Source of the DNA: Gammaproteobacteria bacterium | GTDB taxonomy: Bacteria; Pseudomonadota; Gammaproteobacteria; Burkholderiales; Nitrosomonadaceae | Assembly: GCA_015709635.1 (NCBI GenBank) | Contig: CP054180.1 | Location: 2,852,001 to 2,916,000, forward strand | Length of the DNA stretch: 64,000 nucleotides | Direction of reading: 5' to 3' | Shown: positions 27,038-35,267 of the stretch, piece by piece | Position numbering within the stretch: the first letter of the stretch is position 1 | Layout of the letters: each line of letters starts with the position of its first letter | Notes under the pieces: generated by a model | What the model was told of the DNA's origin: nothing | Seen by the model: only the letters and a program-made list of their open reading frames with translations | The model's database searches: none | Made by a program: the position numbers and the translations under genes

Positions 27038-28339
27038 ATGACGGTACTTGCCTATCAGAGTTTTCTAATCAAAGCGTCGCAAAAACTGAACGATGCACAC
27101 CCATCCAATTTCCGCAAAGCCGTGCTGATCGTCAACTTTGAGCGGCTGGCGGAGCTGGATGGCGTGCTTGGATTTACCGTCGTTGACGACATGCTGCAAC
27201 AAATCGCCGCTCAGCTCAGAAGCGCTCTGAATCCGGGAGATCTGGTCGGCATTACCGGACGTTATCAATTATGCTGCTTGCTGGCCAATCTGCTCACCGA
27301 TGCGCACGCCATGTTGGCCGCGCATAAAATTATCCGGATTCTGGCGCAGCCTTTTGCATTCGGCAGGAGAAGCATCATCCTGGCTCCGCGCATTGGCGTG
27401 GCGTTACAAAACGACAGCAGCCGGACGTTGGATCAGCTGATGAGCAACGCCAGCTCGGCAGTCCGCCGGGCAAAACTGGAGCAAGATCCGATCACGCTGT
27501 TCCTTGCCGAATTGGAAGATCCCTTGCTTTTTCATATCGATCTCTGGTCCGATCTGGGCCATGCCATCGAAACCGGCGGCTTGTATTTAGGCTATCAACC
27601 GCAAATTGATATTGCCAGCGGCAAAATCAAGTCAACTGAAGCGTTGCTGCGCTGGGTTCACCCCCATCACGGGCCGATCCGGACCGATAAATTGATCCAG
27701 ATCGCGGAAGGTACCGCCTTGATGCCCAAACTCACGCTGTGGGTTTTTCATACTGCGCTGCGAGAATGCGCCGAATACCGCAAGGCCGGATTGCATGCCG
27801 GAGTTTCGATTAATTTCTCCGCCGACGATCTGCGCGATCCGGAACTCACGGAACTCGTTTCCCAGGGTTTAGCCTTATGGAACGTGCCGCCCGGCGATAT
27901 CACCATCGAGCTGACCGAAACGGCCGTGATGGCCAATCACTCAGGTACGCTGGATACCTTATATAAACTGAAGGACATGGGTTTAAAACTGGCCATGGAC
28001 GATTTCGGAACCGGCTATTCATCAATGGCGCGCATGCTGGATTTGCCTTTGGATGAAGTAAAAATCGATATGATCTTTGTCAGGCACATGGCAACCCGCC
28101 ATAAGCATGACCGCATCGTCGATTCCATGATCACGCTTGCGCACCGACTTAATCTATCGGTTGTTGCCGAAGGCGTGGAAGATCTTGCCACTTACCATCG
28201 CCTGCAAACATTGGGATGCGACGTGATCCAAGGTTACCTGATTGGCAAGGCCATGCCGCTGCCGGAACTCATCGCAACCGTCCACAATCAATCCCTCGAT
28301 TTCTTGCAAACTCGGCCGCGCACGGTTACCGAAGGGTGA
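27038..28339 (+). CDS. EAL-domain c-di-GMP phosphodiesterase with degenerate GGDEF
   Basis: 433 residues. The first 165 or so resemble a GGDEF domain, but the active-site loop reads GRYQLCC, so no cyclase activity is expected. The EAL domain (about residues 175-415) keeps the catalytic set: TEALLRW, a SINFS strand, ELTETAV, MDDFGTGYSSMARM, EVKIDMIFV, VVAEGVED and VIQGY. It should hydrolyse c-di-GMP to pGpG. There is no membrane segment, so it is cytosolic. It is paired with the HD-GYP gene just upstream. Confidence 0.92.
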   Translation: MTVLAYQSFLIKASQKLNDAHPSNFRKAVLIVNFERLAELDGVLGFTVVDDMLQQIAAQLRSALNPGDLVGITGRYQLCCLLANLLTDAHAMLAAHKIIRILAQPFAFGRRSIILAPRIGVALQNDSSRTLDQLMSNASSAVRRAKLEQDPITLFLAELEDPLLFHIDLWSDLGHAIETGGLYLGYQPQIDIASGKIKSTEALLRWVHPHHGPIRTDKLIQIAEGTALMPKLTLWVFHTALRECAEYRKAGLHAGVSINFSADDLRDPELTELVSQGLALWNVPPGDITIELTETAVMANHSGTLDTLYKLKDMGLKLAMDDFGTGYSSMARMLDLPLDEVKIDMIFVRHMATRHKHDRIVDSMITLAHRLNLSVVAEGVEDLATYHRLQTLGCDVIQGYLIGKAMPLPELIATVHNQSLDFLQTRPRTVTEG

Positions 28340-28368
28340 GCTGTAATCAGCCCGTAAGCTCTGCCGGA

Positions 28369-28878
28369 TTAATCCAGCCCCGGAATCCGGAACTCATCCC
28401 GGTCAACGGACAAGCCTGCATGACTGAAAAATTCCTCGCTTAATTTCGACAGCGGAACATCCCGGCATTCCAAGTTTGTGACCAATTGCCCGTTTTTTTC
28501 CACCGCAACACCGTCTTTCGCCCCCCAGCCCTTGCCGATCGCGGTGTATACGATGTAATGGTGCGCCCCGTTGATGAAACGCAGATAAGCGCCGCCGCCA
28601 CCCGCAAACATCAGCGTTCGCGCTTGCACGTATGACGTAACCGGAGTTGCCTTGGTCAAATCCGGAAACGCCAATTCAAGCGCGCGTTTTTGTCCGAAAC
28701 GGTATTGCAAATAGCCTGAAGTGGCAGAAAGATCGGCCGATGCGCACACTGAAACCGTCTCTTTACCGACTGAACAGGAAAAAACGATGTGTTCCTGCGC
28801 ACGGCAGTGCGACTCCGCCGCCCATACCGGAGCGGCCAACAACCCGATCAATCCGCCGATATACGCAACGCTTCTCAA
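28369..28878 (-). CDS. Hypothetical secreted protein
   Basis: 169 residues with a signal peptide (GGLIGLLAAPVWAAES, cleavage after AAPVWA). The mature protein has at least four cysteines (HCRAQE, FSCSVG, SVCASAD, LECRD), a periplasmic trait, and a glycine run AGGGGAYLRF. I do not recognise the family. The start is TTG at 28878, overlapping the stop of the upstream GH19 gene in TTGA, so the two are translationally coupled and may act together. Confidence 0.65.
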   Translation of the reverse strand: MRSVAYIGGLIGLLAAPVWAAESHCRAQEHIVFSCSVGKETVSVCASADLSATSGYLQYRFGQKRALELAFPDLTKATPVTSYVQARTLMFAGGGGAYLRFINGAHHYIVYTAIGKGWGAKDGVAVEKNGQLVTNLECRDVPLSKLSEEFFSHAGLSVDRDEFRIPGLD

Positions 28879-29474
28879 GTCAGTAAGGCATAATATTTTT
28901 TGAAATGGCTGATCCGGTCATCCAACCCCAGCGTCCCGCCGTTTACTTTCTTGGTGATCTTGGTCACTGCATCGTCGCTCGCCCCCTCGTCGGCCAACGC
29001 ATTGAGCGCTTTGCTATCCCAGAACCATGCCGCGGACAATAACGGATATTTCGTTTTGACCCAATCGGGATTGGCGACGACATCGTCGCCGATCGCGCCG
29101 GCAAACGCACGGTAGTTATCCTTGCCGGTGAGCTGTATATAGCCCCGGCCGCGATACTGGTAGCCTTCCTCGCTCGCCTCGTCACCGTTTCCCATACGGT
29201 TGGCATAGACCCGCGAGGCGATCATTGAAGGCTGCCGCGCATAACTATCCGCCAGATCATCGGGAAAATATCGTGGAAAAACCTTTCTCAATCCATCGGC
29301 GGAATAATTCAAATTCTCTTCCAATGCCTTGAATTCCATACTTTCATGCGCGCATTGCGCAAGAAAATGCGCCAGGCGCAGTGGCGTATCGATGGCAAAC
29401 TTATCCGCACAATCCGGGATTTGATCCAACACAGCATCCGGAACATAATTTTTCAGCTTGTCTAGTGGCAGCAT
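28875..29474 (-). CDS. Glycoside hydrolase family 19 protein (chitinase / endolysin-like)
   Basis: 199 residues, single GH19 domain. FLAQCAHESMEFKALEENLN includes the catalytic-type Glu after AHE, and YQYRGRGYIQLTGKDNY is the family's most conserved block. Small GH19 proteins without carbohydrate-binding domains often cleave peptidoglycan and occur as phage endolysins or type VI-type effectors. No signal peptide is seen. No phage gene surrounds it. The coupled downstream gene encodes a secreted protein that could be an accessory or inhibitor; that is speculation. Confidence 0.85.
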   Translation of the reverse strand: MLPLDKLKNYVPDAVLDQIPDCADKFAIDTPLRLAHFLAQCAHESMEFKALEENLNYSADGLRKVFPRYFPDDLADSYARQPSMIASRVYANRMGNGDEASEEGYQYRGRGYIQLTGKDNYRAFAGAIGDDVVANPDWVKTKYPLLSAAWFWDSKALNALADEGASDDAVTKITKKVNGGTLGLDDRISHFKKYYALLT

Positions 29475-29548
29475 CTTTACTCTCCCAAAGAAATGTTATT
29501 CCTGGCCGGCATACAATAAACCAATCCGCATTATAATCACAATTTCTT

Positions 29549-31336
29549 ATGCCAACGATTAAGCCGCTTCCCGAATTATTAATCAACCAGATCGCTGCGG
29601 GCGAGGTCGTGGAACGCCCGGCGTCGGCGCTCAAGGAAATCCTGGAAAACAGTATCGATGCCGGCGCCAGGAAAATTACCGTGCAATTGCAGCAGGGCGG
29701 CATCAAGCAGATTCGCGTCACCGATGATGGCGGCGGCATCGCCAAGGACGAACTGCTGCTGGCATTGACGCGTCACAGCACCAGCAAGATCAGCACGCTG
29801 GAGGATTTGCAGCGCATCACCAGCCTGGGTTTCCGCGGTGAAGCGCTGGCCAGCATCGCGGCGGTTTCCCGGCTGACTTTGGCCAGCCGCCAAGCCGGGC
29901 AAAATCACGCCTGGCAGATCCAAGTTGACGGCAAGCTGATTTCGCAACCCGCACCTGCTTCGCTACCCGGCGGAACGATGCTGGATATCAACGATTTGTA
30001 CTTCAACATCCCGGCGCGGCGCAAATTCCTGAAATCCGAGATCACCGAATTCGCCCACTGCGATGAAACCCTCAAACGCATGGCATTATCGCAGTGCGGC
30101 ATTGAATTTACCCTGCAACACAACGGCAAAGTGCGCCGCCTGCTGCGCCCCGCCAGTCCGGCGCAGCGCATTGCTGCGGTCTTGGGTGAGGAATTCGATC
30201 AAGCAGCGGCGGCGGTCGACGAACAATCAGCCGGTATGCATTTGCACGGCATGGTGGCGCTGCCCGCCTATGCGAGATCATCGCGCGATGCGCAGTATTT
30301 TTTCGTCAACAACCGCTATGTCAGCGACAAGCTGATTTCGCACGCATTGCGCGAAGCCTATCGCGACGTGTTGCATCTGGACAAACATCCGGCCTTCGTG
30401 CTGTTTCTCGACATCGACCCGGAAAGCGTCGACGTCAATGTGCATCCAAGCAAAACGGAAGTACGCTTCCGCGAACCGCGCGCGCTGCATCAATTTATTT
30501 TCCATGCGATCAACAAAGCGTTGGCCGCTCCGGACAGAACGGTAAAAAACGCCGACCCCGGACAGACCGCCCGGCCATTCCCTGCCTACCCCAAAACCGG
30601 GTATACGCAACCCGGCGCGGTGGCGCAACCGGCCGGTTTTTACGGCACATTGTTCGGCACGCAACCGCGCACAGTTGCAGCACCAAACAATACTGCAGCT
30701 GCGCAACCGGCGATCCCCGGCCAAACCGCCGCGGTTGCGGAACGACCGGATCAGCATTCGCTTGGTTTCGCGCTCGGACAACTGCACGGCATTTATATCC
30801 TGGCGCAAAATGCACGCGGCCTGGTGGTGGTCGACATGCACGCCGCGCACGAACGCATTATGTACGAACAGCTCAAGCAAGCGCTCGACCGGCATGAAAT
30901 CGCGATGCAACCGCTGCTGATTCCGGTCACTTTCCATGCCAGCGAACTCGAAGTGGCCACGGTTGAAGAAAATCAAAGCACATTGGAACAACTGGGATTC
31001 GACATCGCCAGCTTGTCGCCAGCCACATTGGCGGTGCGCGCGGTACCGGTCACGCTGAAAGACGCCGACATCGCCCAGCTCGCCCGCGACCTGCTGCAGG
31101 AAATCCGCGAATACGGTGCCAGCCAGATTCTCACCGCGAAACGCAACGAAATCCTCGCTACGATGGCCTGCCACGGTGCCGTGCGTGCCAATCGCAAATT
31201 AACACTCGAAGAAATGAACGCACTGCTGCGCGACATGGAACAAACCGAACGCGCCGATCAATGCAACCACGGCCGCCCGACCTGGTTTGAAACCAGCTTG
31301 GCCGAGCTGGATAAGTTGTTTATGCGCGGGAAGTAG
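29549..31336 (+). CDS. mutL: DNA mismatch repair protein MutL
   Basis: 595 residues. The GHKL ATPase domain is complete: INQIAAGEVVERPASALKE, VTDDGGGIAKDEL, LGFRGEALASIAAVS. A variable Pro/Ala-rich linker spans about residues 335-405, followed by the dimerisation domain, with NEILATMACHGAVRANRKL near the end. It recruits nuclease activity after MutS finds a mismatch. It diverges from the GH19 gene over a 75-bp gap. Confidence 0.97.
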   Translation: MPTIKPLPELLINQIAAGEVVERPASALKEILENSIDAGARKITVQLQQGGIKQIRVTDDGGGIAKDELLLALTRHSTSKISTLEDLQRITSLGFRGEALASIAAVSRLTLASRQAGQNHAWQIQVDGKLISQPAPASLPGGTMLDINDLYFNIPARRKFLKSEITEFAHCDETLKRMALSQCGIEFTLQHNGKVRRLLRPASPAQRIAAVLGEEFDQAAAAVDEQSAGMHLHGMVALPAYARSSRDAQYFFVNNRYVSDKLISHALREAYRDVLHLDKHPAFVLFLDIDPESVDVNVHPSKTEVRFREPRALHQFIFHAINKALAAPDRTVKNADPGQTARPFPAYPKTGYTQPGAVAQPAGFYGTLFGTQPRTVAAPNNTAAAQPAIPGQTAAVAERPDQHSLGFALGQLHGIYILAQNARGLVVVDMHAAHERIMYEQLKQALDRHEIAMQPLLIPVTFHASELEVATVEENQSTLEQLGFDIASLSPATLAVRAVPVTLKDADIAQLARDLLQEIREYGASQILTAKRNEILATMACHGAVRANRKLTLEEMNALLRDMEQTERADQCNHGRPTWFETSLAELDKLFMRGK

Positions 31337-31449
31337 CGATTTTGGCGAGTTAATCGCTTTACGATACCAATCACTAACATTAAGCTAACATCAATAGGCA
31401 TGGAAAAGTTCTTTTTCTTGATACTGGAAATTGAAAAAGGGGAAACAAC

Positions 31450-32763
31450 ATGAGTGCAGATACTGGGGATTCTTTTACAGAAATAAAAGAATGGATAAAA
31501 GTTAACGTGCTATGGATCGCCGCTCATGTCATTAACTTATTGTTTGGCATAATCATCTATATCTTTAAAATACTGGATGGCGAAAGCGGCATTCCCATTC
31601 TTCCGGTCGTCATTTCCATGTGCATCGTCTTTGTGCATATATTCACTTATCCGATTGAAGCGTTACCCATAGAAGGATCGACGCAAGACGAGAGAAAAAG
31701 AATCGAAGACATAAGATCGCGGCAGCGCAATAAGTGGATGATATTTGCGTATAGTTTTATGTTGATATCACTGTTGCTGACTTTTTATCCCTTCATCAAT
31801 CCGCTGTTCAGTTTTGTGGAAACAACATCCGGCCAATCTGACGGAACTATCCAACAGGAATCCACCGAACAAAAACCGGTGAAGCCCGATGCAGGGCGAT
31901 ACCTCAAAACACTGCGTGAACGGCCGATCGCTGTATTTATTGGCTGCTCTTTGGATCCGGAATCTAAGACCCTGCTCTGCCCCAAATCCGATGCAAAACC
32001 GGAAGACAATGCCCAAAAAGCACAAAACCCGGGAGGCGGAACCATCGGCAGTGCATGGGTTATAAACATCGGTGGACATATCGAGCATTGTACTAAAGAC
32101 AACGACAAAGACTTTGGCAAATCGGTCACCTGCCAAGTTAAGGATGGGCTGCTCATCCCCCTCTATTTCATCATTCTGGCCCTGATGGGCGGCAGTATCA
32201 GCCTTACCCGGCGGCTACCGGAGCTGCAAAAGCAAGCGGGCTCGGAGTACATCGCCACAGAACAGCAGCCCAAATTATCGCAATACGAATTCCGCGAGTA
32301 CCTGATATTTCAGATGGTTCAGTACATTTCAGCGCCGCTTCTGGCAATCCTAGCGTATTATCTGATCGAACCGGGCAATATCACCAATTCGGTCGTGCTG
32401 GCCTTCACCGCCGGATTCGCATCGGAAACGATCCTGCTCATGGTGCGTTCGATCGCCAACAAAATCACCCCGGGCAGCGGCGAAGTGCTGCAATATGGTT
32501 CGATTGCCGGCGTCATCACCATCCAGGGCGCTGCCGCGAAGAAAGCGGAAGTATTCCTGACCGAATTGCCGCAGCTCCATTCGATCACCGACGAACAAGG
32601 ATTTTATGTGTTGAGTAACGTACCGGTCGGCGAGCATAGCATCAGCGTCAAATCGAGCGGCACTGAAGCGATCCTGAAAAAAGACACGGTAAAAATCGAT
32701 CGCGCGCAAGCCATCGTGAAAAAGAACATGGCGATCATCACGCAAGATGAGGGACAAAAATAA
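31450..32763 (+). CDS. Hypothetical multi-pass membrane protein with C-terminal carboxypeptidase-regulatory-like domain
   Basis: 437 residues, AGGGGAAAC just before the ATG. Hydrophobic segments are visible near residues 17-40, 48-68, 95-118, 235-252, 285-303 and 312-335. A hydrophilic Cys-bearing stretch (CSLDPESKTLLCPKSDAK and EHCTKD) lies between the third and fourth. The last 80 residues (SIAGVITIQGAAAKKAEVFL, GFYVLSNVPVGEHSISV) look like the small beta-sandwich found after carboxypeptidase D and TonB receptors. I do not recognise the protein. No function is proposed. Confidence 0.6.
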   Translation: MSADTGDSFTEIKEWIKVNVLWIAAHVINLLFGIIIYIFKILDGESGIPILPVVISMCIVFVHIFTYPIEALPIEGSTQDERKRIEDIRSRQRNKWMIFAYSFMLISLLLTFYPFINPLFSFVETTSGQSDGTIQQESTEQKPVKPDAGRYLKTLRERPIAVFIGCSLDPESKTLLCPKSDAKPEDNAQKAQNPGGGTIGSAWVINIGGHIEHCTKDNDKDFGKSVTCQVKDGLLIPLYFIILALMGGSISLTRRLPELQKQAGSEYIATEQQPKLSQYEFREYLIFQMVQYISAPLLAILAYYLIEPGNITNSVVLAFTAGFASETILLMVRSIANKITPGSGEVLQYGSIAGVITIQGAAAKKAEVFLTELPQLHSITDEQGFYVLSNVPVGEHSISVKSSGTEAILKKDTVKIDRAQAIVKKNMAIITQDEGQK

Positions 32764-32830
32764 CCAGAGTCGATATTTCGCAGCCTTCACCCCGAACCAT
32801 TTCATTTCAGACAACAACAAAGAAAACCGC

Positions 32831-33232
32831 ATGAAAAAAGTATTTCTCAGTTTATCCCTAGCCCTTATCAGCACCGCCGCAGCCGCCGAATGGACCCGCA
32901 TCGGCGAAAGCGAGCGCAAAGGCGGCTCGGCTCTATACGCCGACACCGCTTCGATCCGCAAAGCAGCAGGCCGAGCCAAAATGGCGATTCTGTTCGATTA
33001 CCCGGTGCTACAAAAAACCGCTGGTGCGGAATTTCTATCGGAAAAAATCCGGCGCGAATACGACTGCCAGGAGAAACAAATCCGCACCCTCGCCTACTCG
33101 CTCTTCAGCTTGAATATGGAACACGGCGATCTGGTACGCTCGTATAACCAGCCGCAGAAATGGGAAATAGTCATACCGGACAGTCTGGAAGAAGCGGAAT
33201 GGAAAGTGGCGTGTACGGAGCCAACCCAATGA
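32831..33232 (+). CDS. Secreted surface-adhesin-E-like protein
   Basis: 133 residues from ATG 32831; the frame is open 84 bp upstream but the signal peptide MKKVFLSLSLALISTAAAAE starts here. The mature part has the family pattern WTRIGESERKGGSALYADTAS, MAILFDYPV, REYDCQEKQIRTL and WKVACTE, with a likely Cys-Cys disulfide. It is paralogous to the protein at 22556-22936. It is 67 bp after the membrane-protein gene. Confidence 0.65.
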   Translation: MKKVFLSLSLALISTAAAAEWTRIGESERKGGSALYADTASIRKAAGRAKMAILFDYPVLQKTAGAEFLSEKIRREYDCQEKQIRTLAYSLFSLNMEHGDLVRSYNQPQKWEIVIPDSLEEAEWKVACTEPTQ

Positions 33233-33793
33233 CTATCCCAATCCCTGAGTATTCCGGAAACATCACTGCTTAACCATCGTTTGCGGATCAGATAGCCATA
33301 TCCGGTAAGAAAATGCCGGTTCGATGGCGGTATCAGGATTTTCTGCATTTGACGCTCCTTGCAGGAGCTTGATTGTCAGGTCATCGATTCCTGTCATCGC
33401 GGGCCAAACCGGCTTTTCATCTTCATTTTTTATTTCTGAGTGATGATAGTTTTTATCATCACGCACCCCCGTCAAGAATTTATCCCGGCAATACCAAGAA
33501 GTGAATAAGCACACCGCTTATTTTGTCAATCACCCCCTTCCTGATCGCTCCAAAAATTAAACCTTCTTCTCACATCAATCAAATTAAGTATTGATTTATC
33601 TTGAAATGTGACAAATGTCACAAGGGAAAAACAACCCCCGAAGATAAAATGCCTGCCATCGCATGAACGATTTATTAAGCGGCGACAAATCACAGCAGGA
33701 TGTAACGGGTAAGTTTCCCGGCTGGTGTTTCCCCTGTTTATCACTTGATCTGTTCCGGTTTTAAAAATTTTGATCTTCACTTAGGAGCGCTGT
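33233..33793. other. Intergenic region, about 560 bp, promoter region of the PKS locus
   Basis: AT-rich DNA between the adhesin-E-like gene and the monooxygenase gene. It holds a CRP-type operator with a plausible promoter, a small hairpin GCTCC/GGAGC near 33354-33368, and short open frames that I do not consider proven genes: one on the minus strand at 33263-33514 and a 33-codon leader frame at 33663-33764. Confidence 0.6.
33607..33657 (+). promoter_or_regulatory. CRP/FNR-family operator and class II-like promoter
   Basis: A perfect TGTGA-N6-TCACA palindrome occupies 33607-33622. A TAAAAT hexamer at 33645-33650 fits a -10 element; a start near 33657 would put the operator centre about 42 bp upstream, the class II activation distance. 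No good -35 hexamer is needed or seen. It would drive the monooxygenase and PKS genes. The binding protein and its signal are unknown. Confidence 0.6.
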
Positions 33794-35173
33794 ATGGATG
33801 ACACAACGATTATCGACTGCAAGGATAAACACTGCATCATAGGCGCCGGCCCTTCCGGGCTGGCACAGGCGCGTGCTTTTCTGGCATTGGATTTGCCATT
33901 TGATGTTTTTGAACGCCATAAGGATATTGGCGGACTCTGGGACATTGAAAATCCCGGCACGCCGGTATATGAACACACGCACTTTGTCTCATCAAGAACA
34001 GAATCCGGCTTTATGGGCCTTCCTTTCCCGCCGGGCGCCGATTTTCCCAGACGCGATGAGATTCTTGCTTATTTGCATGAATTTGCCGATGCCTATGATC
34101 TGAAAAAATACATTCATTTTTCCAGTGAGGTCGAGAAGGTTGAGCCCAAAGATGGCTACTGGCTGGTCAAAGTTAACAACCAAACGCGAATTTATCGCAG
34201 TGTAATTTGTGCTTCCGGAATGCACTGGAATCCCAGCTACCCGGAGGTCCCGGGAACATTTACCGGCTGGCAGCGCCATTCCAAAGACTACTTCAGTTCG
34301 GATGAATTCAAAAATCAGCGTGTTTTGATCGTCGGTGCCGGCAACTCGGGTTGCGATATCGCCACCGAAGCGGCAAGAAACGCCAAAGCCGCCTATATCA
34401 GCATGCGCCGGGGATATCACTTTCTTCCCAAGGTGATTTTTGGAAAACCGGCGGATATTTACGAACGGGAAAACGAATGGATGCCGTTCAGATTCAGGCA
34501 ATGGGTATTCGGCCATATGTTAAACGTTCTGCTGGGCGATCTGACACGCTTTGGATTGCAAAAACCGAAACATCGCATCCTTGAAACACAACCGATTCTT
34601 AACTCCGAGATCCTTTCTTGTTTTGCCCATGGCGATTTGCACGCTAAACCCGACATCCAAAGATTCGACGGCTCGACGGTTCATTTCGTCGACGGTTCAT
34701 CGGTTGAAGTCGATCAAATTATTTTTGCAACCGGCTACAAGGCCGAATTTCCTTATCTTGATTCCGAACATATTGAATGGGCAGGGCATGGCGTCGGCCA
34801 TTACATGACGTGCTTCTCGCGCAAGCACCCGAACTTGTTCACGCTAGGATTTTACGAAGGCAATGCGGCGGTTTTCCCGCATCTTGAGCTATTCGCATCC
34901 ATGGTGGCTTGCTATCTCTTCAGTCAGAAGCAAAAAACCGGACAAGACCAAGCGTTGCTCGAAATTGCCCGGAATGAACACGGTGATTTGCGGGGGCCGA
35001 TCCATATGATCGACTCTCCCCGGCATACCTACTATTGCGATTGGCTCACATTCCGCAAGCAAGTGCGCAAGTTGTACCGGCAATTGGGCTGGCCCATGCC
35101 CGCCGCGGAGGATTTTGCGACCTTAAAAACTAATCCGGACACACAGATGCAAATCGCTACGCGGCATGTTTAA
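33794..35173 (+). CDS. Flavin-containing monooxygenase
   Basis: 459 residues of the class B flavin monooxygenase family. The FAD motif is IIGAGPSGLAQ near the N-terminus, the family fingerprint FTGWQRHSKDYF sits mid-protein, the NADPH motif is VLIVGAGNSGCDIA, and IIFATGYKAEFPYL is the late ATG motif. Such enzymes oxygenate nucleophilic N or S atoms, or insert oxygen next to ketones. As first gene of the PKS operon it probably tailors the amino-ketone product. AGGAG lies 6 nt before the ATG. Confidence 0.92.
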   Translation: MDDTTIIDCKDKHCIIGAGPSGLAQARAFLALDLPFDVFERHKDIGGLWDIENPGTPVYEHTHFVSSRTESGFMGLPFPPGADFPRRDEILAYLHEFADAYDLKKYIHFSSEVEKVEPKDGYWLVKVNNQTRIYRSVICASGMHWNPSYPEVPGTFTGWQRHSKDYFSSDEFKNQRVLIVGAGNSGCDIATEAARNAKAAYISMRRGYHFLPKVIFGKPADIYERENEWMPFRFRQWVFGHMLNVLLGDLTRFGLQKPKHRILETQPILNSEILSCFAHGDLHAKPDIQRFDGSTVHFVDGSSVEVDQIIFATGYKAEFPYLDSEHIEWAGHGVGHYMTCFSRKHPNLFTLGFYEGNAAVFPHLELFASMVACYLFSQKQKTGQDQALLEIARNEHGDLRGPIHMIDSPRHTYYCDWLTFRKQVRKLYRQLGWPMPAAEDFATLKTNPDTQMQIATRHV

Positions 35174-35267
35174 ACCGCTGTACCGGTTATCCATTCCGAC
35201 TCCGGATCCAGTTGGGTCTCAAATAATACTGTTAAAGCAAGCAGCTTAATTTTTTGGAACACGTGAC

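Noticed and set aside
33263..33514. 83-codon minus-strand frame before the PKS locus
   Set aside because: No ribosome-binding site, odd composition and no recognised pattern; kept only as part of the intergenic note.
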